From NCBI GenBank assembly GCA_029379215.1, contig JAQYWO010000051.1, forward strand, positions 1 through 37,198: 37,198 bases of DNA, given 5' to 3'. Positions 1 to 8,743 of this stretch are shown here, in pieces (within the stretch, counting starts at the first letter, position 1; every line of letters starts with the position of its first letter). The translations under genes were made by a program, and so were the position numbers. The stretch is from Rhizonema sp. PD37 (GTDB lineage: Bacteria > Cyanobacteriota > Cyanobacteriia > Cyanobacteriales > Nostocaceae). Below the pieces are notes generated by a model that did not search any database, was not told the origin of the DNA, and worked only from the letters and a program-made list of their open reading frames with translations.

Positions 1-232
1 GCATAAATTATATTTGAGATGAGATTTTAGTCTCAATAAAAGCTATCAGTAGCGCGTCATGAAGAGATTTTTTAAAAGTCTTTAATAATTGTAAGAAAGC
101 TTACATATGTACAGTATAAATTTTTAGATATTATCAGCAAGATGTATCGCAAATGACGCGTAGCATATCTTACTCCCCTAAGCGCTCGTGTAAAAGAAGT
201 AATGCAATTTATTCTCCCTCTCTCCCCTTACT

Positions 233-1420
233 TTAATACTTTTGCTCCGTCTGCCTGCGAGCTGCCAGTGTAGCAACAAGTTCTTCTTTCAAGCGATCCG
301 CATGATCATCTGCATGGGATTCAGCACCTGTGTGTCGGGCTTTTCGCTGTAACGGAGCCGTGATCGCGATCCGCTCCTGCTCATAAGTGCTTATAGCAAT
401 GCCGAGTTGTTCGCTATCACCTAGATCGGTACTGGCCAACCTCTTGGCTAGGGCGACCGCATCCTGTATAGCCATGGTTGTACCCAACCCGAGATATGGT
501 CGCATTGGGTGGGCGGCATCCCCTAGTAGGGTCACACGCCTGCCATCCCCCCACTGTGGTACCGGCTCTCTATCAAAGACACCCGTTTCGACGATAGCCT
601 TAGGATCAGTAGCCCGAATCATTCGTTCAACTAAAGGGGGCCATTGCTGGAATATCTGGAGTACAGTCTCTAGCGCCGATACACTTTTTCCCTGATTCAA
701 ATGTAGGGCTGTGCCGCCCCAGGCAATCAATTCCGTACCCACATCCATTATCCAGAAATTCTTTTTCTCTCCAACCACAAGTTGAAATCCGGCAGCTTCA
801 ACAAAGGGATCAGCAAGCGGAAGAATATTCTTCCGCTCGACAATTCCTCTCCAGGTCATGGTTCCTGTATAAAGAGGAGCACCATCTGCAACAGTGATTT
901 TTCTCACTACAGAATTATAACCGTCGGCACCAATTAGTAGTCGAGTATAGACATCTTCCTGTTGACGAAACTGCAAACGCAACAGCTTTTCACCCTGGTG
1001 CGAATCCCGAGTGAAACCAGTGAGAGCATGATTAAGATGAAACGATACTGTGGTTGGCAGTGCCTTGTGAAGACAAGTTTGTAGGTTGTACCAGCCTAAC
1101 CAGGTGAAGCTTGTGCCAGCGAGTGGAGATTCATCAGCAAAAAGAACCTCGCCATTCGGTCGCATCAACATCTGCCGTTTGGGATTCACCGCCAACGCCC
1201 GCACCTGGTGCGCCAGATCGGCACTGATCTCTGCCAGGGCAGCGTAGCCCATATCTCTCAGTCCTAGAGCAGCTCCGATCGGGCGCAACACATGGGCTTG
1301 CTCAAAAATCCCAACCGAGAAGCCCTGATTTGCTAACGCATGGGCGGCGCAGAGTCCACCTGGACCGGCCCCAATGATGGCGATATCGAAGACATTATTG
1401 GTCAAAATTGCTTCTGTCAT
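233..1420 (-). CDS. FAD-dependent aromatic-type monooxygenase
   Basis: This 395-residue protein belongs to the NAD(P)H-dependent flavoprotein monooxygenases (salicylate or para-hydroxybenzoate hydroxylase superfamily), which add one oxygen atom to a small, often aromatic substrate. The sequence shows the N-terminal Rossmann dinucleotide motif GAGPGG at residues 17-22, a central GADGYNSVVRK stretch (the DG motif that contacts FAD and NADPH), and a C-terminal GDAAHPMRPYLGLG motif (the GD motif binding the FAD ribose). The length is normal for the family and the ATG start gives a complete FAD fold. There are no membrane segments, so it is likely cytosolic. It stands alone, with a 1.5 kb spacer upstream, so the context does not name a substrate. 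Related zeaxanthin-epoxidase-like or tetracycline-hydroxylase-like roles cannot be excluded. The family call is solid and the substrate is unknown. Confidence 0.9.
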   Translation of the reverse strand: MTEAILTNNVFDIAIIGAGPGGLCAAHALANQGFSVGIFEQAHVLRPIGAALGLRDMGYAALAEISADLAHQVRALAVNPKRQMLMRPNGEVLFADESPLAGTSFTWLGWYNLQTCLHKALPTTVSFHLNHALTGFTRDSHQGEKLLRLQFRQQEDVYTRLLIGADGYNSVVRKITVADGAPLYTGTMTWRGIVERKNILPLADPFVEAAGFQLVVGEKKNFWIMDVGTELIAWGGTALHLNQGKSVSALETVLQIFQQWPPLVERMIRATDPKAIVETGVFDREPVPQWGDGRRVTLLGDAAHPMRPYLGLGTTMAIQDAVALAKRLASTDLGDSEQLGIAISTYEQERIAITAPLQRKARHTGAESHADDHADRLKEELVATLAARRQTEQKY

Positions 1421-2113
1421 AGTACTTGAACTATTCCTAAAGGTAAATTTGTAACTTAAAGGAGAAGTACTTGAGCGAAATCTGTTGGATTTCTTACAGA
1501 GCGAGAACTTTTCTTAGCTTCAACGGATTCACTTCTATTGCCCTGAGACATTAGGCATATTCGGTGAGATTTTTAACAACGGTATTTAGTTTCATCTCAC
1601 TTCTGTTGCTCCTAAGTCAAATACTTTTGATACCCTATTTCATTTGTCAAGTCAAATTGTACCAAATTATATGAGCTTATCCTGGCAATATTTGCGCCCA
1701 AGGGCTGTCCTCCCATCAAAAAAGGTAAAAGTAAGAAATGAGATGTTTGATAGGATATTTGACTTTCTTTTTATAACTGCTTATGAGAGTTGTGATCGCA
1801 GCTCTCAAAGAAATACCTAGCAGCCTGTCCCGCAAAAAATAGAACTGCGATCATATTAGAAATGGCGATCGCACTTTAAAGATTAAGGGCAAAGCAACCG
1901 AAACACCAACCATTAATTTAGCTAAGACTTACACATAATACATAAATACTACACGTAATTTGGGTATTACCTGCCTTAGCTTCCATGCTTAAATAAATTG
2001 GGAAAGCTACAGCCTTTCGGGATACGCTTCCCTTTGGTAGACTTTCCGTCAACCGTCTTTCCCTAGATACTCGTCACCTTCATGGCAACTTTAAGACACG
2101 CCGTGTGTTAAAG

Positions 2114-2147
2114 AAGGCAGCTATGCTGGAGGCAGCTATGCTGAAGG
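2114..2147. repeat. Direct repeat of GGCAGCTATGCTG motif
   Basis: Two adjacent copies of GGCAGCTATGCTG followed by GAGG or AAGG lie here. Further copies occur near 32620-32636 in the same orientation and near 32833-32862 in inverted orientation. The dispersed copies show that this is an interspersed short repeat and not coding sequence. Confidence 0.75.
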
Positions 2148-2181
2148 CAATTTGGATAGGGTTTGAATCCCTATCCAATTG
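2148..2181. repeat. Hairpin-forming inverted repeat
   Basis: The left arm (2148-2161) reads CAATTTGGATAGGG and the right arm (2169-2181) reads CCCTATCCAATTG. They are complementary over 13 bases with one bulged T and a 7-base loop. No T-run follows on either strand, so it resembles a palindromic interspersed repeat more than a terminator. Confidence 0.7.
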
Positions 2182-2270
2182 AAGACCACCTCTGCGATGC
2201 CCTGTGGGGGACTTAAACCCGCTTTGGGCAAGGAAGACAGGGCTTTTCTAAAAACTTTTTTCTTCCCTTC

Positions 2271-2288
2271 TGCCCTCTGCCCTCTGCC
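2271..2288. repeat. Short tandem repeat CTGCCCT type
   Basis: TGCCCTCTGCCCTCTGCC is a heptamer-type tandem repeat of the class that is abundant in Nostocales spacers. A reverse-oriented relative (GGCAGAGGGCAGAGGGCAG) occurs at about 32606-32624. Confidence 0.75.
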
Positions 2289-2491
2289 TTGCCCGGAGGG
2301 CTGTTAAAGTTACTATTTTTGTGCAAATCCTGAGCTTGCATACTGGAGTTAATAATTTTGTGAATATCTCAGGATTTTTTCTAGCAGCTTTACATTTTCT
2401 TTAAAAAGATATTGCTATAATAACTTGGAACAAACTTATTCTTTGAGCGAGTAAAAGTACTCATTCAAGATGTAAACCAACCTCGCGCATC

Positions 2492-2620
2492 ATGATTCAA
2501 GTCAGAAGCGAAAGAAGCTGGCGACAAGAAAGCCGTCATCATAATCGGGGCAGTGCTTATTTATTTGCACCGATGGTAAATTTTAATGTCATGGCTGAAG
2601 TCGGTGACACTCCGCCCTGA
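2492..2620 (+). other. Doubtful 42-residue ORF or gene remnant
   Basis: An ATG ORF of 42 codons (begins MIQVRSERSW, ends VGDTPP) lies in the spacer about 350 bases upstream of the acyltransferase. I do not recognise it. The composition looks protein-like (mixed charged N-terminus, then a hydrophobic stretch), but there is no clear ribosome-binding site. It could be a remnant of a longer gene or chance. Confidence 0.2.
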
Positions 2621-2969
2621 TGCTTCTGTCGTTGGTGAAAAGTTTTCCTAATTTGGTTGTTAATGAGTTTGGAATGATACCGAGTAGTGTCATCCAACTT
2701 TTTAGCGGAATATGAATTCTAACTGCATATATCTACTTGTCGAAGAACTGAAGAGTGAGTAAATTTAGCATTCTTTGTAGATAAATAGATACAACGGCAT
2801 TATTGCTGAATGCGATTACCCTGGAGTTAGTTCATTTCATTTGCGGTTGCTGCTAAAAAATTCTTGTTCTCAACTGAATAAATAATAGAAAACACCGTGT
2901 AATCCACTTCTGTTTTGAAGTTGGTTTAAAGCAATGTCCGTACTCACATAAAGAAAGGAGCTATCAGGC

Positions 2970-3677
2970 ATGAATACTGAAAAGTCAATTTTTCAATTAA
3001 TGCGAGTTTACTGGAAAGAATATCTGTTGACTGGTATTCTGGGAGGTTTTCCCAGTCCAATTGGTAAAATTTTACGAAATTTCTTTTATCGCCCGATTTT
3101 TAGTCAAGTTGGAAAATCAGTTTATATCCAACCTAACGTCCGCTTTATCGGTACAGACAAGATTGGGATTGGAGATTATGTCCGCATCTACAGCGGTACT
3201 TATATTAGTAATAAGGGTAGTAAAATTCGCTTTGAAAACAACGTATCTATTGACCACGGTGTAGACATTAGAGCCTACGATAAAGAAGGAGGTCATATCA
3301 CTATTGATGAGCATACATATGTCGGACCTTATGTCTGTATGGCCGGTCCCGGTTTCATTAAGATTGGCAAAGATTGTATGGTTGCTTCGCACTCATCACT
3401 CTACGCCAACAATCACATCTTTGCAGATCCAGAACGCCCATTTCGAGAACAAGGTGTTAGTAGTGAAGGAATTGTGATTGAGGATGACTGTTGGCTGGGA
3501 ACTGGAGTGAGAGTATTAGATGGAGTTACTATTGGAAAAGGAAGTGTCATTGGTGCAGGCTCTGTTGTCACTAAAGATATTCCCCCTTATTCAGTTGCTG
3601 TAGGTGTACCTGCACGAGTTATTAAAAGTCGTAAAGTGAAAAAGTCAGGGCTGATGCAAGTGTCAGGGGCGATTTGA
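2970..3677 (+). CDS. Hexapeptide-repeat acyltransferase (LbH family)
   Basis: This 235-residue protein is a left-handed parallel beta-helix acyltransferase, the family that transfers acetyl groups from acetyl-CoA to sugars (NodL, LacA and WcaF type). The sequence shows repeated hexapeptide turns of [LIV]-G-x-x-x-x form, for example IGIGDYV, VSIDHGV, VIEDDCWLGTGV and VTIGKGSVIGAGSVV. It also has a histidine-bearing insert (ANNHIF, about residue 145) where the catalytic His usually lies, and the family-typical end VAVGVPARVIK. The ATG is preceded by a strong ribosome-binding site (AAAGAAAGGAG), which fixes the start. It converges on the sugar-1-phosphate transferase end of the polysaccharide locus 170 bases away, so it probably O-acetylates a sugar of that glycan (inference). 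It lies on the opposite strand, so it is transcribed separately. The acyl donor and acceptor are unproven. Confidence 0.9.
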   Translation: MNTEKSIFQLMRVYWKEYLLTGILGGFPSPIGKILRNFFYRPIFSQVGKSVYIQPNVRFIGTDKIGIGDYVRIYSGTYISNKGSKIRFENNVSIDHGVDIRAYDKEGGHITIDEHTYVGPYVCMAGPGFIKIGKDCMVASHSSLYANNHIFADPERPFREQGVSSEGIVIEDDCWLGTGVRVLDGVTIGKGSVIGAGSVVTKDIPPYSVAVGVPARVIKSRKVKKSGLMQVSGAI

Positions 3678-3702
3678 TGGTATAAGTAAATGGGAAAAAA
3701 GC

Positions 3703-3802
3703 TACTAGTACAACAAGGCAAAAGTAAAAATAAAGAACACCTTCGCATGTAATTTTTACCTCTTTTAAATGGGTGGTTTCTTTCAACCACTGTGTACTAG
3801 TA
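3703..3802. mobile_element. Candidate 100-bp MITE-like element
   Basis: Nine-base terminal inverted repeats TACTAGTAC (3703-3711) and GTACTAGTA (3794-3802) bound a 100-bp AT-rich segment. It contains a second inverted repeat (GTAAAAAT / ATTTTTAC) and a small GTGGTT / AACCAC hairpin. It sits between two convergent genes, where the inner hairpins may also end transcription. No coding capacity is visible and target duplication was not established. Confidence 0.4.
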
Positions 3803-3846
3803 ATTTTGCTTTGTTCCTATTATTCATTCCCTCTTTCATACTTACT

Positions 3847-5265
3847 TTAGTAAGCACCTGTCTTGTGTAGGACAACTTTTACGGTTTTCAGCAAAATATT
3901 CACATCTAGCCACAGCGACCAATTTTCGATGTATTTAAGATCTAATTTCACTGCATCTTCAAAGTTATCAATATTTGAACGACCGGAAACTTGCCACAAA
4001 CCAGTGATTCCAGGCAGAACTTCTTGGCGGATAAAATGCGTTGGGTGGAACTTTTCGACATCTCGGATAGGGAGAGGACGCGGACCGACTAAACTCATTT
4101 CTCCAAGCACAACATTAAACAGTTGCGGTAATTCATCTAAACTGTAGCGGCGTAGAATTTTACCGACTTTTGTGATGCGAGGGTCATTTTTAAGTTTGAA
4201 CAAAATTCCATCCTTAACTTCATTTCGTGCTTCTAAAGATTTTTGTAAATTTTCGGCATTAATCACCATAGTCCGAAACTTCCAAATCTTAAACTTTTTA
4301 GAATGTAGACCAATTCTCTCTTGTTTGAAAAAGATTCCTCCAGGAGAGTCAAGTTTAATCAGTAAAGCAATTAAAAAATATAGGGGAGAGAATACAAGCA
4401 GTAAGATAATAGAAGCACAAAGGTCAAAACACCTCTTTACCCAAAAATCTGTGCCAGCAATAATTGGTGCTGGAATTGAGAGACAAGGAACTTCGCCAAT
4501 CATCCAGGACACAGATTTAGGATAGCGAAGTATGTTCTGTGTTGGTAAAATTCTTAGAGTAATACCAGCTGTATGGAAACACCAGCAAACATAGAGACGA
4601 TTCTTGATGGAATTCCAAGAAACAAATACTTCTACAATACCATGTTGACGAAGATATTCCAAGGTTTCTTCTCGGTTGGCTCTGTCAAGGCAGTGAGAAT
4701 AGTCTATCCCCTGTATAGCGTAGCAATTTTCTTGTTGTATTAACCGAATGTGTTCGTCTTTTTCTTTTACCTCTGTAATGAGAAAAGCGGGATAACGGAT
4801 TGCTCCTTTTTTGCGAAGAAATCTAGTGACAACATCAAATATTAGGCGCTCTGTACAGACAAAGGATACAGACAAAAACCAAAAAATGAGAAAGATCGAG
4901 CGAGAGACGTAGTGATTTGGTTCGTAAAGAAAAGCAATCAGTAGTAAGAAAACTTCGGAGAGCGAGACGGCTTTGAGTAAAGCTGGATAGTTCCGACGAT
5001 GAATACCTGCTTGATATATTCCTTGGGAAGCTATCATCCCGATTTCAACTATAAGCGTGAGCAGCAGAAAAGATCTTTTTTCTGTCCAAGGAGAATCTAA
5101 TGGAGTGCCATAAAATACTGCAAACTTCCATGCCAAGCTCAGAGCAATAACATCAAGAAAAATCAGTATTACTAACCGCAGTAACTTTATAGCTAATCCT
5201 CTCTGTATCGTTGTGCCTTTCGCTGATCTTAAGTCAGGTTTGAGACTTACTACAGGTATAGCCAC
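3847..5265 (-). CDS. Polyprenyl-phosphate hexose-1-phosphate transferase (WbaP/WcaJ-like)
   Basis: This 472-residue membrane enzyme would start polysaccharide assembly by moving a sugar-1-phosphate from a nucleotide sugar onto undecaprenyl phosphate. The N-terminal half has several hydrophobic segments (about residues 28-150), then a soluble CoA-binding-like domain. The C-terminal bacterial sugar transferase domain starts at KRCFDLCASIILLLVFSPLY (a membrane helix) and carries the motifs KFRTMV, RRYSLDELPQLFNVV and MSLVGPRP, then PGITGLWQVSGR, all diagnostic of the family. The start is GTG, supported by GAGGAA about eight bases upstream. It is the last gene of the polysaccharide locus, 50 bases after the GH10 gene, and probably co-transcribed with it. 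Which hexose it transfers (glucose or galactose) cannot be read from sequence. Confidence 0.95.
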   Translation of the reverse strand: MAIPVVSLKPDLRSAKGTTIQRGLAIKLLRLVILIFLDVIALSLAWKFAVFYGTPLDSPWTEKRSFLLLTLIVEIGMIASQGIYQAGIHRRNYPALLKAVSLSEVFLLLIAFLYEPNHYVSRSIFLIFWFLSVSFVCTERLIFDVVTRFLRKKGAIRYPAFLITEVKEKDEHIRLIQQENCYAIQGIDYSHCLDRANREETLEYLRQHGIVEVFVSWNSIKNRLYVCWCFHTAGITLRILPTQNILRYPKSVSWMIGEVPCLSIPAPIIAGTDFWVKRCFDLCASIILLLVFSPLYFLIALLIKLDSPGGIFFKQERIGLHSKKFKIWKFRTMVINAENLQKSLEARNEVKDGILFKLKNDPRITKVGKILRRYSLDELPQLFNVVLGEMSLVGPRPLPIRDVEKFHPTHFIRQEVLPGITGLWQVSGRSNIDNFEDAVKLDLKYIENWSLWLDVNILLKTVKVVLHKTGAY

Positions 5266-5315
5266 TATTTCTATTCCTCATTTATAATGTTATGCTCGCT
5301 GAAGCACGCTAATTG

Positions 5316-6473
5316 CTAACGTTTTGAAGCGCGATCAAATGCTCTGGCCATAGCATTCCATGCCAACTTGGGTTTGAAGTTAGAGTCGAGTGGTAAGGGA
5401 CGCACGGGTTTACCATCAGGACGGGCATTATACTGTGAGTTCCAGGTGTAGCGATCGCTCAATCCCCAAGTGAGTACCGCAATAACAGCTTTCTCATCCA
5501 GCACGACGGAAAGATAGTCTTCAAAGATACCAGCAACAATGCGATCGCGAACAACAGGAGATAAAGGTAATTTTTGGTCTACCACATCTAACTCGGTAAT
5601 CAGAATTTTTAAACCTAAACTAGCAACATCAGCAAGAAACTTTCGGAGTTTTTTCGGATTGAAACGAGTTTCATCTCCTAACAAGTGAGATTCAATCCCA
5701 AGAGCATGAATCGGAGTTCCTTTAGATTTCAACCGCTCTAACAGTTTCAAAACTGCAGTTCTTTTAGCTTCATTTTTAGGTGTATCATACTCTAGCATGG
5801 CATCATTGTATACAAGCAATGCTTTAGGGTCAGCTTCAGCTGCAACCCGATAAGCAAGCTCAACGTAGTCTGGACCTAAAAAATTCAGCCAGGGTGAGTA
5901 TTGTAAGCCATCAGATCGCCCGTATTCTGGTTCGATGCCCTCGTTAACTACATCCCAAGAGTGTATTTGACCAGCATAGTGTTTAGTCACAGTTGTGATA
6001 TGCTCCACCAGAAATTTTTCAGCATTCTGGTGGTTAACTATCTCGTTAAACCAGTCGGGTAGAGCCTGATACCAGACTAAGTTGTGTCCTCGAAAAAGCA
6101 TCCCATTTTGCTGAGCAAACTTAGCTAACCAATCTGCTTTAGTAAAGTCAAACTTATCTGGAGACGGGCGCAACGCAACCCACTTGAGTTCCCCTTCCGG
6201 TACTAAAATCCTGCACTCTTGTGCAAAGCGAGTTGCAAAAGTAGGATTTGAGGAGAGTCTATCTGCACCACCTGCTGCCCCATAAATCAATCCTTTAGTA
6301 TCAGCACGCTTTCCTAAAGTCGCATTGCCAACCACTTTAAAGTTTCTTTGTGGATTGTCAAGCGATCGCTTGTAGTTTTGACATCCAGTAGCTGTAGCAA
6401 TAGTTCCTACGCTTGTGAGACTGCCCAAACCCAGCCATAAAGCACGTCGCCTACTCACTAATCTATTAAGCAT
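5316..6473 (-). CDS. GH10 endo-beta-1,4-xylanase-like glycanase, exported
   Basis: This is a glycoside hydrolase family 10 protein of about 385 residues from the preferred ATG. The family cleaves beta-1,4-xylan-type backbones with retention of configuration. The sequence shows RGHNLVWYQALPDWF (substrate-binding His and Trp), SWDVVNEG with the acid/base glutamate (about residue 178), and ILITELDV with the nucleophile glutamate (about residue 294). The N-terminus SRRRALWLGLGSL followed by ATATGC resembles a twin-arginine signal with a weak lipobox, so it is probably exported and perhaps lipid-anchored. An upstream in-frame ATG at 6506 is possible. The ATG at 6473 overlaps the preceding stop by eight bases and has GGGAAA in front, so I prefer it. 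Inside a polysaccharide locus it probably trims or remodels the glycan. True xylanase activity is not established. Confidence 0.92.
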   Translation of the reverse strand: MLNRLVSRRRALWLGLGSLTSVGTIATATGCQNYKRSLDNPQRNFKVVGNATLGKRADTKGLIYGAAGGADRLSSNPTFATRFAQECRILVPEGELKWVALRPSPDKFDFTKADWLAKFAQQNGMLFRGHNLVWYQALPDWFNEIVNHQNAEKFLVEHITTVTKHYAGQIHSWDVVNEGIEPEYGRSDGLQYSPWLNFLGPDYVELAYRVAAEADPKALLVYNDAMLEYDTPKNEAKRTAVLKLLERLKSKGTPIHALGIESHLLGDETRFNPKKLRKFLADVASLGLKILITELDVVDQKLPLSPVVRDRIVAGIFEDYLSVVLDEKAVIAVLTWGLSDRYTWNSQYNARPDGKPVRPLPLDSNFKPKLAWNAMARAFDRASKR

Positions 6474-7212
6474 TGAGTATTTCCCGTATGAATAGTCCGG
6501 CGACAAACCAAGGCTCTACTAAGTAACGCCTCCAGAGTCTTTTCGGCTCACTAAACAAGCGATACAACCACTCCAAGCCCATCTTTCCCATCCATCGAGG
6601 TGGAGTGGGAATAGCTCCCGCAACATAGTCCATACAGGCTCCACTCGGTAGAATGGTATGAGCATGAATCTGCTCCAGGTTGTCTAAAATCCAATACTCT
6701 TGGCATGGCATACCCATTCCCACCATCAAGATATGAGGTTGATAAGCGTTAATTTCTGCTATAGTCGCACGGTTTTCATGGCTACTATTGATATAGCCAT
6801 GAGCTGTCTTGATCTGTAAACCGACAAACTTTCGCCGGAGAATGCTTGCTCCGCGTTCCGCCACTCCAGGCTTAGATCCCAAATAGAACACGCGCCAGCC
6901 TTTCTGGGCAGCTTCAGACATCAAAGGCCATACCCAGTCAGCATAAGTGACTCGTTGCTCTCGCTTTAGTGGAAACGAGAGCAATTTCCCTATGAGTACC
7001 AAAGGCATACCATCTATATGTGCATAGTCGGCTTTGGCATAAAAGAGTCGCATTTTGAAATCGTGATGGTAAAGATAAAGGCTGTGCAAGTTATGGTTGG
7101 CAACAATCCTCTTTTTCTTTTGTTCGATAGATTCTGCGATTAACGAATTCAGTTGAGGAATGGAAAATGCATCAACTTGAACGCCAAGCAGTTTGTAGGG
7201 CGATCGCTTCAT
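6466..7212 (-). CDS. WecG/TagA/CpsF-family glycosyltransferase
   Basis: This 248-residue protein belongs to glycosyltransferase family GT26, the WecG/TagA/CpsF enzymes. They add N-acetylmannosamine (TagA), ManNAc uronate (WecG) or another sugar to a lipid-linked acceptor at the membrane. The sequence shows the family blocks YAHIDGMPLVLIGKLL (with the conserved Asp), WRVFYLGSKPGVAERGA, and VGMGMPCQEYWI, followed by the C-terminal RWMGKMGLEWLYRLFSEPKRL RRY-type membrane-associating tail. The length is normal. Its stop overlaps the GH10 start by eight bases, which indicates translational coupling. It is likely an early transferase acting soon after the initiating enzyme encoded downstream. The sugar donor is not determinable from sequence. 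Confidence 0.93.
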   Translation of the reverse strand: MKRSPYKLLGVQVDAFSIPQLNSLIAESIEQKKKRIVANHNLHSLYLYHHDFKMRLFYAKADYAHIDGMPLVLIGKLLSFPLKREQRVTYADWVWPLMSEAAQKGWRVFYLGSKPGVAERGASILRRKFVGLQIKTAHGYINSSHENRATIAEINAYQPHILMVGMGMPCQEYWILDNLEQIHAHTILPSGACMDYVAGAIPTPPRWMGKMGLEWLYRLFSEPKRLWRRYLVEPWFVAGLFIREILNA

Positions 7213-7296
7213 AGATAGTACTTGCCATAAATGTGGAATTTATATCGTTTCTCGTTTTAATCACATACAAAACACCTCTTCCAGTCATAACGGGCA

Positions 7297-7322
7297 CCCC
7301 TCTCCCTAGCTAGGGAGAGGGG
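7297..7322. repeat. Perfect 26-bp palindrome
   Basis: CCCCTCTCCCTAG is followed directly by its exact complement CTAGGGAGAGGGG, giving a loopless 26-bp palindrome. It lies in the 233-base gap between two minus-strand polysaccharide genes. A related but imperfect element (CCCAACCTCT / AGAGGTTGGG) occurs at 30933-30967, which suggests a repeat family. There is no clear T-run after it. Confidence 0.8.
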
Positions 7323-7376
7323 CTTTCTTGAGAGGGCGAGAGTGTATGGGATTTTACTGAGAACGGCTATAGTAAA

Positions 7377-7399
7377 TTGGCAAAGAAATTTCTTGCCAA
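7377..7399 (-). terminator. Possible weak terminator hairpin
   Basis: A near-perfect hairpin (TTGGCA... AGAAATTTCT ...TGCCAA, 11 paired bases, one bulge) lies 47 bases after the stop of the preceding minus-strand gene. On the minus strand it is followed only by TTTACT, so termination may be weak. Confidence 0.35.
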
Positions 7400-7445
7400 A
7401 AGGTGTAGATGCTAAGTGAAAAAACTTAGAAAGTGCTGCGTTTTT

Positions 7446-8660
7446 CTACCGCTCGAGAGTTGCCTTTATCGATGAGCGTTGTTTCAAAATCTGCTCAACA
7501 CCTTCAACTAAAACCTGAACTCTAGCTTGCCAACTGTGATGAGTTTCTATCTCTTGGCGAGCCATGCATCCCATCTCAGATAACAAGCTTCTGTGAGCAA
7601 ATGCTTCAACTAAAGCGCGTTTGAGATCGTCTTTGTCACCAGGACGAAATAAAAAACCTGTTTTTCCTTCAAAAACCAACCGTTGAGCATCTTCAAAAGC
7701 TGAAGCTACGACTGGCTTTGCCATCGCCATATATTCGTAAAGTTTCATCGGTGAAAGATACATTTTTCCCATTTGTAGCGGAACCTGTCCGGAATAACCT
7801 ACGTCAAATCCAGATATATACTGCGGCACATCTGACCAAGGAACTTGACCAATAAAAGCGACATAACTAGAAAGACCTAGTTGCTGAGCATGGTTTTTCC
7901 AGATATCTTTCATTGCGCCATCCCCTACCACAACGAGTGATAAATCCAGCCCTTGATCTCTTAATTCCGACATAGCGTCAAGCAATAGATCCAACCCAGC
8001 CCAGGCATATAAACTGCCAACAAACCCGATTGTAAAACCTGTAAATATTCGCTTCTGCTGATGACGCTTGGGGTCAATAAAGTCAGTATCTACTGCATTT
8101 GGGACTAAAACTATTTTTTCAGAAGGGATGTTAAAATCGCGAATCAAAATTTCCTTCAAAGTTTCGCTCACGCAGGCTAAAACATCACACGAGCGATATG
8201 CTGAAATCTCCAACCATCGAGCTAAGCCATCTAATACTAAAGCTTTACGTTCAGCTTTAGCTTCATAGAACAGTAGCGCTTCAGTTTGTAAAATCCACGG
8301 TATTCCACGCTGTTTGAAAATCCACCCGAGACATTGGAGAGTTGCAGTGTACTCATAAACCCAATCCACTTGATGACCGAGTTCTCGCCAACTTCTCCAT
8401 GTATTGATCACACCAAGTCCCAAACGCACTAAGTCTACTGCTAGCGTGCGGAAAAATCCACTGCTAATTGCTTTCCCAGAACCCATTGCAGACCATTTTT
8501 TAGGAGTTTGATCTCCCACGATGAAAGGCTTAACTTCCCAATTTAATGATTCAAAACCCTTTACCAAGCCCAAAATACGGGAGCGAGGACCAGACATTTC
8601 TGCATCAGGACGAGTTGAGATGCGTGGTGCTCCTGCTAAAAAACCAAGCTGCCGATCCAT
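7446..8660 (-). CDS. GT4-family glycosyltransferase
   Basis: This 404-residue protein is a GT-B fold glycosyltransferase of family 4, a retaining enzyme using a nucleotide-sugar donor. The N-terminal half begins with a glycine-rich donor/acceptor loop region (FLAGAPRISTRPDAEMSGPRS, positions about 7-27). The C-terminal domain shows VPNAVDTDFIDP, TIGFVGSLYAWAGLDLLLDA, LVVVGDGAM, and SPMKLYEYMAMAKPVVAS, where the glutamate is the usual donor-ribose contact. The length is typical. It is preceded by a terminator (8744-8778) and followed by hairpins, so it may be transcribed from its own promoter in 8661-8743, unlike its neighbours. It has ATG with CAGGAA about ten bases upstream. The acceptor and sugar are unknown. 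It probably extends the exopolysaccharide repeat unit. Confidence 0.9.
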   Translation of the reverse strand: MDRQLGFLAGAPRISTRPDAEMSGPRSRILGLVKGFESLNWEVKPFIVGDQTPKKWSAMGSGKAISSGFFRTLAVDLVRLGLGVINTWRSWRELGHQVDWVYEYTATLQCLGWIFKQRGIPWILQTEALLFYEAKAERKALVLDGLARWLEISAYRSCDVLACVSETLKEILIRDFNIPSEKIVLVPNAVDTDFIDPKRHQQKRIFTGFTIGFVGSLYAWAGLDLLLDAMSELRDQGLDLSLVVVGDGAMKDIWKNHAQQLGLSSYVAFIGQVPWSDVPQYISGFDVGYSGQVPLQMGKMYLSPMKLYEYMAMAKPVVASAFEDAQRLVFEGKTGFLFRPGDKDDLKRALVEAFAHRSLLSEMGCMARQEIETHHSWQARVQVLVEGVEQILKQRSSIKATLER

Positions 8661-8743
8661 CTAACGATTCCTGCCTTTGATATTAAGCATATGCGTCTTC
8701 AATGTATGTACTGTTTTTAAGCATTCAGCAAATTCATAAAGCA

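Larger units (their letters stand above)
1421..2969. other. 1.5 kb spacer with repeats, no convincing gene
   Basis: No ORF here has recognisable protein features. The spacer holds a HIP1 site near 1865, a repeated GGCAGCTATGCTG motif (2114-2147), a 13-bp stem hairpin (2148-2181), and a CTGCCCT-type tandem repeat (about 2271-2288). A 42-codon ATG ORF at 2492-2620 on the plus strand is listed separately as doubtful. Promoters of the divergent monooxygenase and the acyltransferase must lie within it, but I could not place them with confidence. Confidence 0.6.

Noticed and set aside
2161..2181. tRNA-like T-loop sequence TTTGAATCC
   Set aside because: It is part of a simple inverted repeat; no acceptor or anticodon stem could be built around it.
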